Shown piece after piece: positions 1 through 6,905 of a stretch of DNA of 64,000 nucleotides. The notes under the pieces are model-generated. The model saw nothing but the letters and a program-made list of their open reading frames with translations, had not been told where the DNA came from and ran no database searches. The DNA is taken from positions 124,001 through 188,000 of the forward strand of contig NZ_JBJQOQ010000007.1 of assembly GCF_046036945.1 (NCBI RefSeq), written 5' to 3'. The stretch is from Brevibacillus_C sp046036945. Lineage in GTDB: Bacteria > Bacillota > Bacilli > Brevibacillales > Brevibacillaceae. How positions within the stretch are numbered: the first letter of the stretch is position 1; each line of letters starts with the position of its first letter. The position numbers were made by a program, and so were the translations under genes.

Positions 1-15
1 TCGTTCGCTCCTTGA

Positions 16-432
16 TTACTCTTTCGTATACTCCACGACCACTTCTGTGCCCAATCCGCCGCGTGCGTTCCAATTGGCCTCGATCCGCATGTACAGCGGG
101 TCGCAGCAGGCAACCAGATCGTTTAAGATGCGATTGGTCGCGTGTTCCTGATAGATCCCCACATTCCGGTAGGAGGTGAGGTAGTATTTTAACGACTTCA
201 TTTCGATCAGTTTTTCATTCGGTACGATGTAAATTTTGAGATCGGCAAAATCGGGCAGTCCCGACCACGGGCAGACCGAGGTGAACTCGTTTGTCGGCAG
301 CATGACTTCCGTACGTTTTCCCACGTATTCGTACGGGATCGTCTCCAGTATGTCTACCATAATAGCCGATTCATCCTGGGTGTCAAAACGGATGTTGTTG
401 TACTTGCTGTGATTGTGCTCTACTTGCGCCAT
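16..432 (-). CDS. queF: NADPH-dependent 7-cyano-7-deazaguanine reductase QueF
   Basis: This 138-residue cytosolic enzyme reduces the nitrile preQ0 to the aminomethyl compound preQ1, the last free-base step of queuosine synthesis. The length is that of the unimodular, Bacillus-type QueF. The nucleophile lies in the block FTSVCPWSGLPDF (C54), with the general acid D61. The family NADPH-binding motif follows as EMKSLKYY (77-84), and a substrate-binding Glu fits at E96. The start has a strong GGGGAAGG ribosome site. That site sits at the 3' end of a probable preQ1-I riboswitch, so end-product control of translation is likely. The gene is divergent from the amino acid transporter at 636. No other queuosine gene is visible in the window. 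Confidence 0.96.
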   Translation of the reverse strand: MAQVEHNHSKYNNIRFDTQDESAIMVDILETIPYEYVGKRTEVMLPTNEFTSVCPWSGLPDFADLKIYIVPNEKLIEMKSLKYYLTSYRNVGIYQEHATNRILNDLVACCDPLYMRIEANWNARGGLGTEVVVEYTKE

Positions 433-448
433 CTTCTATCTTCCTTCC

Positions 449-491
449 CCTAGTTTTGATTTGCGAGAGGCGGGGGTTCCGAACTCTCGGC
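449..491 (-). promoter_or_regulatory. Probable preQ1-I riboswitch in the queF leader
   Basis: On the minus strand, directly before queF, a perfect 6-bp stem CGAGAG/CTCTCG (84-89 side of line 481 and 474-479) encloses a loop starting TTC and carrying a run of five C. An A-rich tail ending AAAACTAGGGG follows. The tail matches the preQ1-I pattern of an A-rich strand plus CTA, and its GGGG can pair with the loop C-run as a pseudoknot. These G residues are part of the queF ribosome site, which suggests control of translation initiation. Identification is by eye from sequence and position; no covariance model was run. Confidence 0.68.
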
Positions 492-565
492 TTGTCAGCT
501 TCCCGCTTTGCCCAGTTTATCAGATGGGCACCCTATTGAGAAGGGGAACTTGGCATCTGCTCCAG

Positions 566-594
566 TTGACAAAAAGATCAAACACTTGTACAGT
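566..594 (+). promoter_or_regulatory. Sigma-A-type promoter of the cystine-type ABC transporter
   Basis: A consensus -35 box TTGACA (566-571) is followed after exactly 17 bp by TACAGT (589-594), 41 bp before the start codon at 636. Spacing and sequence fit a vegetative sigma-A promoter. Confidence 0.7.
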
Positions 595-635
595 TACCTA
601 ATAAAAATCATATCGGGTTACTGGGGGATTTCAAC

Positions 636-1478
636 ATGCGAAAACTATTCGCCGCCACTGTTGTCGCTTCCGTACTGGCTCTGGCATTGGCCGGATGCGG
701 CACGAAAAATACTACCGGCAACGGGGCCCCGCCTGCAGGTGAACAGGCGACAGATCAACAGGTACAAAAAGCGGAAAGCCTGCTGGATAAAATCAAGGCA
801 GAAGGCAAAATCAAGATTGGCACCGAGGGTACCTACTCGCCGTTTACCTTCCACGACCCGTCCGGCAAGCTGACCGGTTTTGACGTCGAATTGGCCACCG
901 AGGTTGCCAAGCGGATGGGTGTCGAACCGGTATTTATGGAAACGCAGTGGGATGCCATGTTCGCCGGACTCGACTCGGAACGCTTTGACTTGATCGCCAA
1001 CGAAGTGGGCATCCGTCCTGACCGGCAGGAAAAATACGATTTCTCTGACCCGTACATCACCTCTCCGGCGATGCTGGCCGTCCACAAGGACAATACGACC
1101 GTAAAGGATTTCGCCGATATCAAGGGCCTGAAAGCGGCTCAGACGATGACCAGCAACCTGACCGACATCGCCCGGGAAAACGGCGCCGAGATCGTCCCGG
1201 TAGACGGGTTGTACCAGGCGATAGACGTACTCGCCACCAAGCGCGTTGACGTGACGATAAACGATGGTCTCTCCATGCTTGTCTTTTTGAAAGAGAAACC
1301 GGAGACACCGATCAAGATCGTGGCGAAATATCCTGATGCTGCCCATAACGGCTTTGTGTTCCGCAAAGGCAACGAAGAGCTGGTGGAAGCCGTCAACAAG
1401 GCGCTGGATGAGATCAAGCAAGATGGAACGTATCTAAAAATCTCCGAGAAATGGTTTGGTACAGATGTCTCTAATTAG
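636..1478 (+). CDS. Amino acid (cystine-type) ABC transporter substrate-binding lipoprotein
   Basis: This 280-residue extracytoplasmic solute receptor is of the family-3 (SBP_bac_3) type. It has a lipoprotein signal peptide with lipobox LAGC (Cys21), a Gly/Pro-rich linker to about residue 45, and a bilobed domain beginning GKIKIGTEGTYSPFTF. The signature GFDVELATEVAKRMG and the pattern of conserved aromatic and Asp residues resemble the cystine receptors TcyA/FliY. It delivers its ligand to the permease encoded directly downstream, with which it is translationally coupled. The start is set by a GGGGG ribosome site 6 bp upstream. Ligand specificity is inferred from overall similarity; glutamine or another polar amino acid remains possible. 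Confidence 0.9.
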   Translation: MRKLFAATVVASVLALALAGCGTKNTTGNGAPPAGEQATDQQVQKAESLLDKIKAEGKIKIGTEGTYSPFTFHDPSGKLTGFDVELATEVAKRMGVEPVFMETQWDAMFAGLDSERFDLIANEVGIRPDRQEKYDFSDPYITSPAMLAVHKDNTTVKDFADIKGLKAAQTMTSNLTDIARENGAEIVPVDGLYQAIDVLATKRVDVTINDGLSMLVFLKEKPETPIKIVAKYPDAAHNGFVFRKGNEELVEAVNKALDEIKQDGTYLKISEKWFGTDVSN

Positions 1479-1479
1479 T

Positions 1480-2163
1480 ATGTTTGCAAACCCCGAAAGA
1501 ATGGCCCGATTGACAGATATCGCCCAGAGCTCCTTCTTTCCGCTGGTGAAAGCGGCTTTGACGTTTTCATTGAGCCTGGCCTTGATCTCTTTTGTGATCG
1601 GGCTTGTTCTCGCTATATTTACTGCGATTGCCCGTTTGTCCAAAAACAACATTCTCCGTGGAATCGCCCGTTTTTACGTGTCGATCATCCGCGGAACGCC
1701 GCTGCTCGTCCAGCTGTTCATCATCTTTTTCGGTCTGCCGAGCATCGGGATTACGATTGACCCGTTCCCTTCCGCGATCATCGGATTCTCCCTGAACGTC
1801 GGAGCCTACGGTTCGGAAATCGTCCGGGCGGCCATCCTGTCCATTTCCAAAGGGCAATGGGAAGCCGCGTTCTCCATCGGCTTTTCCTACCGCCAGGCCC
1901 TGCGCTGGATCATCCTCCCGCAAGCGGCCAGGGTCTCCGTGCCGCCGCTGGCCAATTCGTTTATCAGCCTGGTGAAAGACACCTCGCTAGCCGCAACGAT
2001 CCTTGTGCCGGAGATGTTTCGCAAGGCGCAGGAAATCGCTGCCGCTACGTTTGAGCCGCTGCTCGTGTACTCGGAAGCAGCCCTGGTCTACTGGGTCATC
2101 TGCATGGTGCTGTCATTCTTCCAGGATCGGCTTGAACGGTACTTCGACCGCTATGTCGCCTAG
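1480..2163 (+). CDS. Amino acid (cystine-type) ABC transporter permease
   Basis: This is the inner-membrane subunit of a polar amino acid importer of the HisM/TcyB family. About five hydrophobic segments are visible, and the EAA coupling loop lies at GQWEAAFSIGFSYRQALRWIILPQA, split here as EAAFSIGF then ALRWIILP. The block SIIRGTPLLVQLF is typical of the family N-terminal half. Three starts are possible: TTG 1456, ATG 1465 and ATG 1480. I chose 1480 because it follows the receptor stop codon as TAGTATG and gives the family's usual N-terminal length. No ATPase follows; a rho-independent terminator lies at 2227, so the cognate ATPase must be encoded elsewhere. Confidence 0.92.
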   Translation: MFANPERMARLTDIAQSSFFPLVKAALTFSLSLALISFVIGLVLAIFTAIARLSKNNILRGIARFYVSIIRGTPLLVQLFIIFFGLPSIGITIDPFPSAIIGFSLNVGAYGSEIVRAAILSISKGQWEAAFSIGFSYRQALRWIILPQAARVSVPPLANSFISLVKDTSLAATILVPEMFRKAQEIAAATFEPLLVYSEAALVYWVICMVLSFFQDRLERYFDRYVA

Positions 2164-2226
2164 ACTTTTGACAGCGCAGTTTCGGCCTGGGACTGCCCGA
2201 CGCGCCGCCATATCCGATCCTATGAA

Positions 2227-2268
2227 GAGCCTGTTGCCGGAGCGGCCGGCAGCAGGTTCTTTTCTTTT
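2227..2268 (+). terminator. Rho-independent terminator of the amino acid transporter genes
   Basis: A 14-bp stem (GAGCCTGTTGCCGG pairing with CCGGCAGCAGGTTC, two G-U pairs) closes on a tight loop and is followed by TTTTCTTTT. It lies 63 bp after the permease stop. Confidence 0.8.
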
Positions 2269-2368
2269 CCTGAAAAAACTGGACTTGTTCCGTATTTGAC
2301 GATAACATAAATATGTTTGCAAATTCGAATTCACCGGATCAGATTGAGAAAAAGGAGCTTTATTTGAT

Positions 2369-3016
2369 ATGGACTATCAAGCTTTCAAAGAGATCGTACA
2401 CGGACGGCGAAGCGTTCGCAAATTTACCGAGCAAGACGTCCCGATTGAGGAAATTCATGAGATTTTCGATTGTGCACGATACGCTCCAAGCGACACTAAT
2501 TCCCAAACGTGGGAGTTTATTGTAATCAAAAACAAAGAGACGATCAAAAAAATCGAACAGCTGACCTGGGATGCGCTGCACGAAAAAGCAGCCGAGGCAG
2601 AGAGCCGGGGATTCGGCAAAGAAGCGCGGCTGCTTACCCGTTCCTTCGGCCCCTATGCTACGGCGTTTTCCGACGCGCCTGTGTTGATCGTCTGCCTGGC
2701 GACCCCTTATCAGTCCAAGTTTCGGGAGAAGATATTTGAACCGATCCAGCTGGTACCGGAATCCGTCTGGGAGGAAGAAGGGATCAAAAGCAGCTGTCTC
2801 GCTGCCCAGAATCTGATGCTGGCGGCACATGCCAAGGGATTGGGAACCTGCCCCATGACAGGCCCCGTGCTTCTGGCTGCGGACAAGCTGCGCGAACTTC
2901 TGCAGATCGAACCGGAAAAGCAAATCAATATGGTCATCTCTCTCGGCTACCCGCAGGAGCAGCCGAAAAAACTGCCGCGCAAGGAAGTAAGCGAAATCGT
3001 CCAATACGTGCTTTAG
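2369..3016 (+). CDS. Nitroreductase family protein (FMN oxidoreductase)
   Basis: This 215-residue member of the nitroreductase fold is predicted to bind FMN and use NAD(P)H to reduce nitro compounds, quinones or similar acceptors in the cytosol. The FMN phosphate-binding start of the family is seen as GRRSVRKFT (12-20), followed by DCARYAPSDTNSQTWEF, where the Pro-Ser-x-x-Asn-x-Gln-x-W pattern contacts the flavin. The C-terminal half has GLGTCPMTGP and the usual late GYPQEQP block. It stands alone between two terminators, so it is monocistronic. The physiological substrate cannot be read from the sequence. Confidence 0.92.
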   Translation: MDYQAFKEIVHGRRSVRKFTEQDVPIEEIHEIFDCARYAPSDTNSQTWEFIVIKNKETIKKIEQLTWDALHEKAAEAESRGFGKEARLLTRSFGPYATAFSDAPVLIVCLATPYQSKFREKIFEPIQLVPESVWEEEGIKSSCLAAQNLMLAAHAKGLGTCPMTGPVLLAADKLRELLQIEPEKQINMVISLGYPQEQPKKLPRKEVSEIVQYVL

Positions 3017-3031
3017 CCAAAACAGAAAAAA

Positions 3032-3087
3032 GGTTGTTGATCGACTCAACAACCCTTGGGTTCCGCCATTCAAGGCGGAACTTTTTT
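3032..3087 (+). terminator. Double-hairpin terminator after the nitroreductase gene
   Basis: Two hairpins stand in series. GGTTGTTGA/TCAACAACC (3032-3054) is followed by GTTCCGCC/GGCGGAAC (3060-3081) with six T. The second is a canonical intrinsic terminator; the first may reinforce it. Confidence 0.85.
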
Positions 3088-3098
3088 CGTTTTGCCGC

Positions 3099-3179
3099 CT
3101 AGTTGTCGAAGAAGAGCAAGAATATGACGATGATAATGATGATGATCAGAAAAGGGTTGTCATCAAAAAAGAAACTCAC
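3099..3179 (-). CDS. Tiny hydrophobic protein (26 aa), spore-type small membrane peptide
   Basis: This short ORF starts with GTG, seven bases after the strong ribosome site GGGGGAAGAGA. It encodes 26 residues: an acidic/aromatic head (SFFFDDNP), a run of about 15 Ile/Val/Leu/Phe and an acidic end (FFDN). The layout resembles the YjcZ/SscA-type small hydrophobic spore-associated peptides of Bacillales, and the head resembles the 28-residue ORF at 57284 of this window. The ribosome site, the near-perfect hydrophobic run and the relative elsewhere in the window argue it is real. Function is unknown; spore coat or membrane association is an inference. Confidence 0.6.
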   Translation of the reverse strand: MSFFFDDNPFLIIIIIIVIFLLFFDN

Positions 3180-3379
3180 TTCTCTTCCCCCTTTCGCGCA
3201 AAGTGGCACAGCCTATCGCCCTGCATCATCCTCTACCGATATCACTATTACTGTATGGAGCCAACCTGCTTGCCGTTTGGACGATGGTTTATCCCTAGGA
3301 AAATAGGCGTTGTTTGCAGACAAAAAAAAGACAGCGTTCCCGCTGGCCCGTTCGGATCGGAGAAGCTATCTTTCGCGGT

Positions 3380-4216
3380 TTACCCTTCCGCAGGTGAAGG
3401 CGGTATCTCGACGCCCTCACGCAAATAGTGGCGAAGTTCTTCGTAAAAAGTGGGATTGCAAGCCATGACACTGCTTTTTCGGTCAAACGGCAGCGGCTCT
3501 CCGGTCATCTGGTTGACGATGCCGCCCGCTTCCTCGACAATAATCCTGCCCGCGCCAAAATCCCAAGGGTTGAGCGACAGACTGACGTAGCCGTCGAGAC
3601 GTCCAGCCGCCACGTACGCCATCTCCAGCGCCGCACTCCCCAACAGGCGCATGCCGCGGACTTTTCCCGCCAGCTTTTTGACGATCTGGTCGATCCCCAT
3701 CTGTTCGGCCCGCTTGTTCCAAAACACACTGGTGCAAAGGAGCGCCTCCTCCAGCTTGACCTGCCGCTCCAGGCGCAGCTGTCGATCACCCAGAAAGGCG
3801 CCGCCGTCCTTTACTGCATAAAACAGCTCGTCGCGCGACGGATCGTACACGACCCCCACTTGTCCGATGCCTTGCTGATACACTGCGATCGAGACGGCGA
3901 AGTTAATTTGCTGGTGGACGAAATTGGTGGTGCCGTCGATCGGATCGATCACCCACAGCGTCTCATAGTCTTCCACTCTGCCTTTAAACGTGCTCTCCTC
4001 GCCAAGAATCCCGTGTTCAGGGAAATGTTCCAGAATCGTCTGCACGACTTGGCGCTCTACTTCCCTATCCACTGCCGTCACCAGGTCGGACGGCGAGGTT
4101 TTATACTCAACCTGAAAAGGTTGTTGTAAGCGTTCCAAACTGAGCTCGCCCGCCGCCCGCGCACACTGGATCGCAAGTTGTTTTACCCTCTCTAGCGGAA
4201 ACGGTTGCAATGTCAT
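3380..4216 (-). CDS. Inositol monophosphatase family protein
   Basis: This 278-residue Mg-dependent, lithium-sensitive-type sugar phosphatase should hydrolyse myo-inositol-1-phosphate or a related phosphate such as fructose-1,6-bisphosphate or PAP. The three metal-binding motifs are present: GEES (72-75), the signature DPIDGTTN (91-98) and WDFGAG (218-223). ATG 4216 is preferred over ATG 4229-4231 because GGATGGGTGG lies in front of it, whereas the upstream ATG has only A-rich sequence. It appears monocistronic. Substrate assignment within this broad family is not possible from sequence alone. Confidence 0.92.
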   Translation of the reverse strand: MTLQPFPLERVKQLAIQCARAAGELSLERLQQPFQVEYKTSPSDLVTAVDREVERQVVQTILEHFPEHGILGEESTFKGRVEDYETLWVIDPIDGTTNFVHQQINFAVSIAVYQQGIGQVGVVYDPSRDELFYAVKDGGAFLGDRQLRLERQVKLEEALLCTSVFWNKRAEQMGIDQIVKKLAGKVRGMRLLGSAALEMAYVAAGRLDGYVSLSLNPWDFGAGRIIVEEAGGIVNQMTGEPLPFDRKSSVMACNPTFYEELRHYLREGVEIPPSPAEG

Positions 4217-4320
4217 CGCCACCCATCCCATTTTTTTCTTTAGTGTACCATACTTGCGCTGGCTCTACACACCTCAAAAAAGCTTCTATCGAAGCCGTCT
4301 CGAAGAAGCTGGTTCTTGTT

Positions 4321-4356
4321 TTAAGAAAAGAAAAGGAGGCTTTGCATGAGCCTCCT
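4321..4356 (-). terminator. Terminator of the cstA-ybdD operon
   Basis: On the minus strand, AGGAGGCT/AGCCTCCT with a 7-nt loop (4334-4356) is followed by TTTCTTTTCTT. It lies 12 bp after the ybdD stop codon. Confidence 0.8.
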
Positions 4357-4367
4357 CTTCCCTTCCG

Positions 4368-4580
4368 TCAACAGCAGCGGGTGACGCCGCCCTTTTCGTA
4401 GCGATTGCGCAGTGCGTATAGATAGTACTCCTTTTCCGTCATGGGAAAGACGCCCGGCTTCGCGTGATTCTCCATCCAGTGCTTCAGATAGCGATCGTAA
4501 TCCGGCATTCCGAACACCGTCTTGATTGTCGATTCAACCTTGCGCAGGAACAGACGAATCGATCGTATCCTCTGTCTCAT
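4368..4580 (-). CDS. ybdD: YbdD/YjiX family protein
   Basis: This small (70 aa) basic protein of the YbdD/YjiX (DUF466-type) family is almost always encoded just after CstA-type transporters. The family features seen are an N-terminal basic helix, GMPDYDRYLKHWMENHAKPG and a C-terminal Arg-Tyr-rich end with the final CC. Its start overlaps the cstA stop codon by 4 bp (ATGA), so translation is coupled. It is presumed to assist or modulate the transporter, because the E. coli homologue YjiX accompanies the pyruvate transporter BtsT. Its molecular role is not established. Confidence 0.9.
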   Translation of the reverse strand: MRQRIRSIRLFLRKVESTIKTVFGMPDYDRYLKHWMENHAKPGVFPMTEKEYYLYALRNRYEKGGVTRCC

Positions 4581-6670
4581 GCGATCACATGGCCTCCCGA
4601 ATCGTAGAGGTTATCCCCTTTGGATTGGACGTAAGGAGATTCGTACAGCTGGTACTTCCGTCCGCGCAGGACGTTGATCCATACGCGCAGAGCGTCGATG
4701 ATAATGCCGATCGTCACCACCATGAATATGGCACAGACGATCGTGTCGACCTGGTCGTTAAAAATCATCTTCTGCGCGTCTTCGATCGACTTCACTCCGG
4801 CGGGCAGGCTGCCGGAAGCCAGGATTTCCTTGAACTTCACTGCGTGTGACCAGAAGCCGATCGTAATGTCCGACGAGAAGATCTTCTGCCATCCCGCCAC
4901 CAGCGTAGCGGAAGTCAGCCATGCCATCGGCACCAGCGTTACCCAGGCGTAGCGGGCTTTGCCCATCTTGAAGATAATCGTCGTACCGACGGCGAATGCG
5001 ATAGCGGCCAGCATCTGATTGGCGATCCCGAACAATGGCCAGAGCGTCTTGATCCCGCCCAGCGGATCGACAACCCCCTGATAGAGGAAGTATCCCCATC
5101 CGGCCGTAATAATCGCCGAACCGATCAGGTTGCCCGGCAGCCAGTCGACCTGCTTCATCTTGGGGAACACGTTCCCGAGCAAATCCTGCACCATGAAGCG
5201 GCCAACGCGGGTCCCGGCGTCAATCGTCGTCAGAATGAAAACGGCTTCAAACAGGATCGCGAAGTGGTACCAGAAGGCCATCATCGCTTTTCCGCCAAAG
5301 ATAGTGGCAAAAATCGTCGCCATCCCGATCGCCAGCGAAGGAGCTCCGCCTGTCCGCGACAGGATCGTCTTTTCGCCGACGTCATTGGCCATCCCGGTAA
5401 TCGCGTCAGGTGTGATCACAAAGCCCCACTCCGAGATCGTCTTGGCCGCCGCAGCCGCGTCTACGCCGATGGCGGACGCCGGCGCGTTAATGGCAAAGTA
5501 CATCCCGGGCGTCAGCACGCAAGCGGCGATCATCGCCATGATCGCCACGGCCGACTCCATCAGCATGCCGCCGTAGCCGATCAGCGGGGCGTGAGATTCC
5601 TTGGCGATCATCTTCGGTGTCGTGCCGGAAGATACCAGTGCGTGGAACCCGGATACCGCGCCGCACGCGATGGTAATAAACAGGAAAGGGAACAGTTTTC
5701 CCGTAAAGACAGGTCCGGATCCGTCGACAAACCGCGTAATCGCCGGCATGTGCATCGGCGGCAGCGTCAAGATGATGCCTACCGCCAGAATGGCGATCGT
5801 CCCGATCTTTAAAAATGAACTAAGGTAGTCCCGCGGCGCCAGCAGCAGCCAGACAGGGAGCACGGAAGCGACAAACCCGTAGATGATGATCATCCAGGCC
5901 AATTGCGTTCCGGTAAAGGTAAAGGCCGGGCCCCAGGTCGGTGAAGCGGCTACCGCTTGCCCCCAGACGAGCGAGAGCAAGAGCAGCACCAGCCCGATCA
6001 GCGACGCTTCCAGGACGCGTCCCGGACGGATGAAGCGCATGTAGATGCCCATTAACAGCGCGATAGGCAGTGTCATGAAGATGGTGAACGTCCCCCACGG
6101 CGAGCCGGTGAGAGCGTTTACAACAACAAGCGCGAGCACGGCGATTAAAATAATCATGATAGCAAGGATCCCGAATAGCGCCAATACCCCGCCCACCGGG
6201 CCGATCTCCTCTTTCGCGATCTGCCCCAAGCTTTTTCCGTTTCGCCGCATCGAGCCAAACAGGATGATGAAATCCTGCACCGCCCCGCCCAGGACGACCC
6301 CGACGATGATCCACAGCGTCCCCGGCAGGTAGCCCATCTGCGCTGCCAAGGTCGGCCCGACGAGCGGCCCGGCGCCGGCAATTGCCGCAAAATGGTGTCC
6401 GAACAGCACCCATTTATTCGTCGGAACGAAGTCCTTGCCGTCGTTGTTCACTTCTGCCGGAGTGGCCCGCTTGTTGTCCAGTCCCATGATTTTTCGGGAG
6501 ATGTAGCGGCTGTAAAAGCGATAAGCAACAGCATAAGTGCAGATCGCCGCTGTCAACAACCAGAACGAGTTCACCGACTCACCGCGGGAGAGTGCCAGCA
6601 CGCCGAAGCCAAGCGCTCCCAGAATCGAGACGGCTGTCCAAATCAGCACCGACAAAATGCCTCTCTTCAT
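4577..6670 (-). CDS. cstA: Carbon starvation protein CstA family transporter
   Basis: This 697-residue polytopic membrane protein has about 16-18 hydrophobic segments. The CstA/BtsT family imports peptides or pyruvate in exchange for protons when carbon is short. Family blocks are easy to see: the early FYSRYISRKIMGLD, the PTNKWVLFGHHFAAIAGAGPLVGP loop (conserved GHHF and GAGPLVGP), GAVQDFIILFGSMRRNGKSLGQIA and the long SGFHALVSSGTTPKMIAKE loop. It begins with an AAAGGAGGAAA ribosome site and forms a two-gene operon with ybdD. Whether the substrate is peptide or pyruvate cannot be decided here. Confidence 0.94.
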   Translation of the reverse strand: MKRGILSVLIWTAVSILGALGFGVLALSRGESVNSFWLLTAAICTYAVAYRFYSRYISRKIMGLDNKRATPAEVNNDGKDFVPTNKWVLFGHHFAAIAGAGPLVGPTLAAQMGYLPGTLWIIVGVVLGGAVQDFIILFGSMRRNGKSLGQIAKEEIGPVGGVLALFGILAIMIILIAVLALVVVNALTGSPWGTFTIFMTLPIALLMGIYMRFIRPGRVLEASLIGLVLLLLSLVWGQAVAASPTWGPAFTFTGTQLAWMIIIYGFVASVLPVWLLLAPRDYLSSFLKIGTIAILAVGIILTLPPMHMPAITRFVDGSGPVFTGKLFPFLFITIACGAVSGFHALVSSGTTPKMIAKESHAPLIGYGGMLMESAVAIMAMIAACVLTPGMYFAINAPASAIGVDAAAAAKTISEWGFVITPDAITGMANDVGEKTILSRTGGAPSLAIGMATIFATIFGGKAMMAFWYHFAILFEAVFILTTIDAGTRVGRFMVQDLLGNVFPKMKQVDWLPGNLIGSAIITAGWGYFLYQGVVDPLGGIKTLWPLFGIANQMLAAIAFAVGTTIIFKMGKARYAWVTLVPMAWLTSATLVAGWQKIFSSDITIGFWSHAVKFKEILASGSLPAGVKSIEDAQKMIFNDQVDTIVCAIFMVVTIGIIIDALRVWINVLRGRKYQLYESPYVQSKGDNLYDSGGHVIA

Positions 6671-6905
6671 TCATTTTCCTCCTTTGCTTCCTTTTTGAGT
6701 AAAACAAACTTACCCATAACGATATGACAAAAGGACTAGAAAGAAAATTCAAATTGTCTAAAGAGCAAAAAAACAGGCACGAACGGCAATATGTCTGCAT
6801 GAATGAAAAGTAGGCATTTCCGAACTTGTTGCAAGATTTTCCTTGTAATAATATGGACAAGATTGGTTTTGTTTATCAACACTACATTGTCTTTAGGGGG
6901 AGTGT

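Noticed and set aside
433..635. T-box or amino-acid riboswitch for the plus-strand transporter
   Set aside because: A good sigma-A promoter at 566-594 leaves a leader of only about 35 bases, too short for such elements.
3103..3306. 67-codon plus-strand frame over the tiny protein at 3099
   Set aside because: The Met/Lys-rich start is the complement of the hydrophobic run of the tiny gene, there is no ribosome site, and the rest is low complexity.
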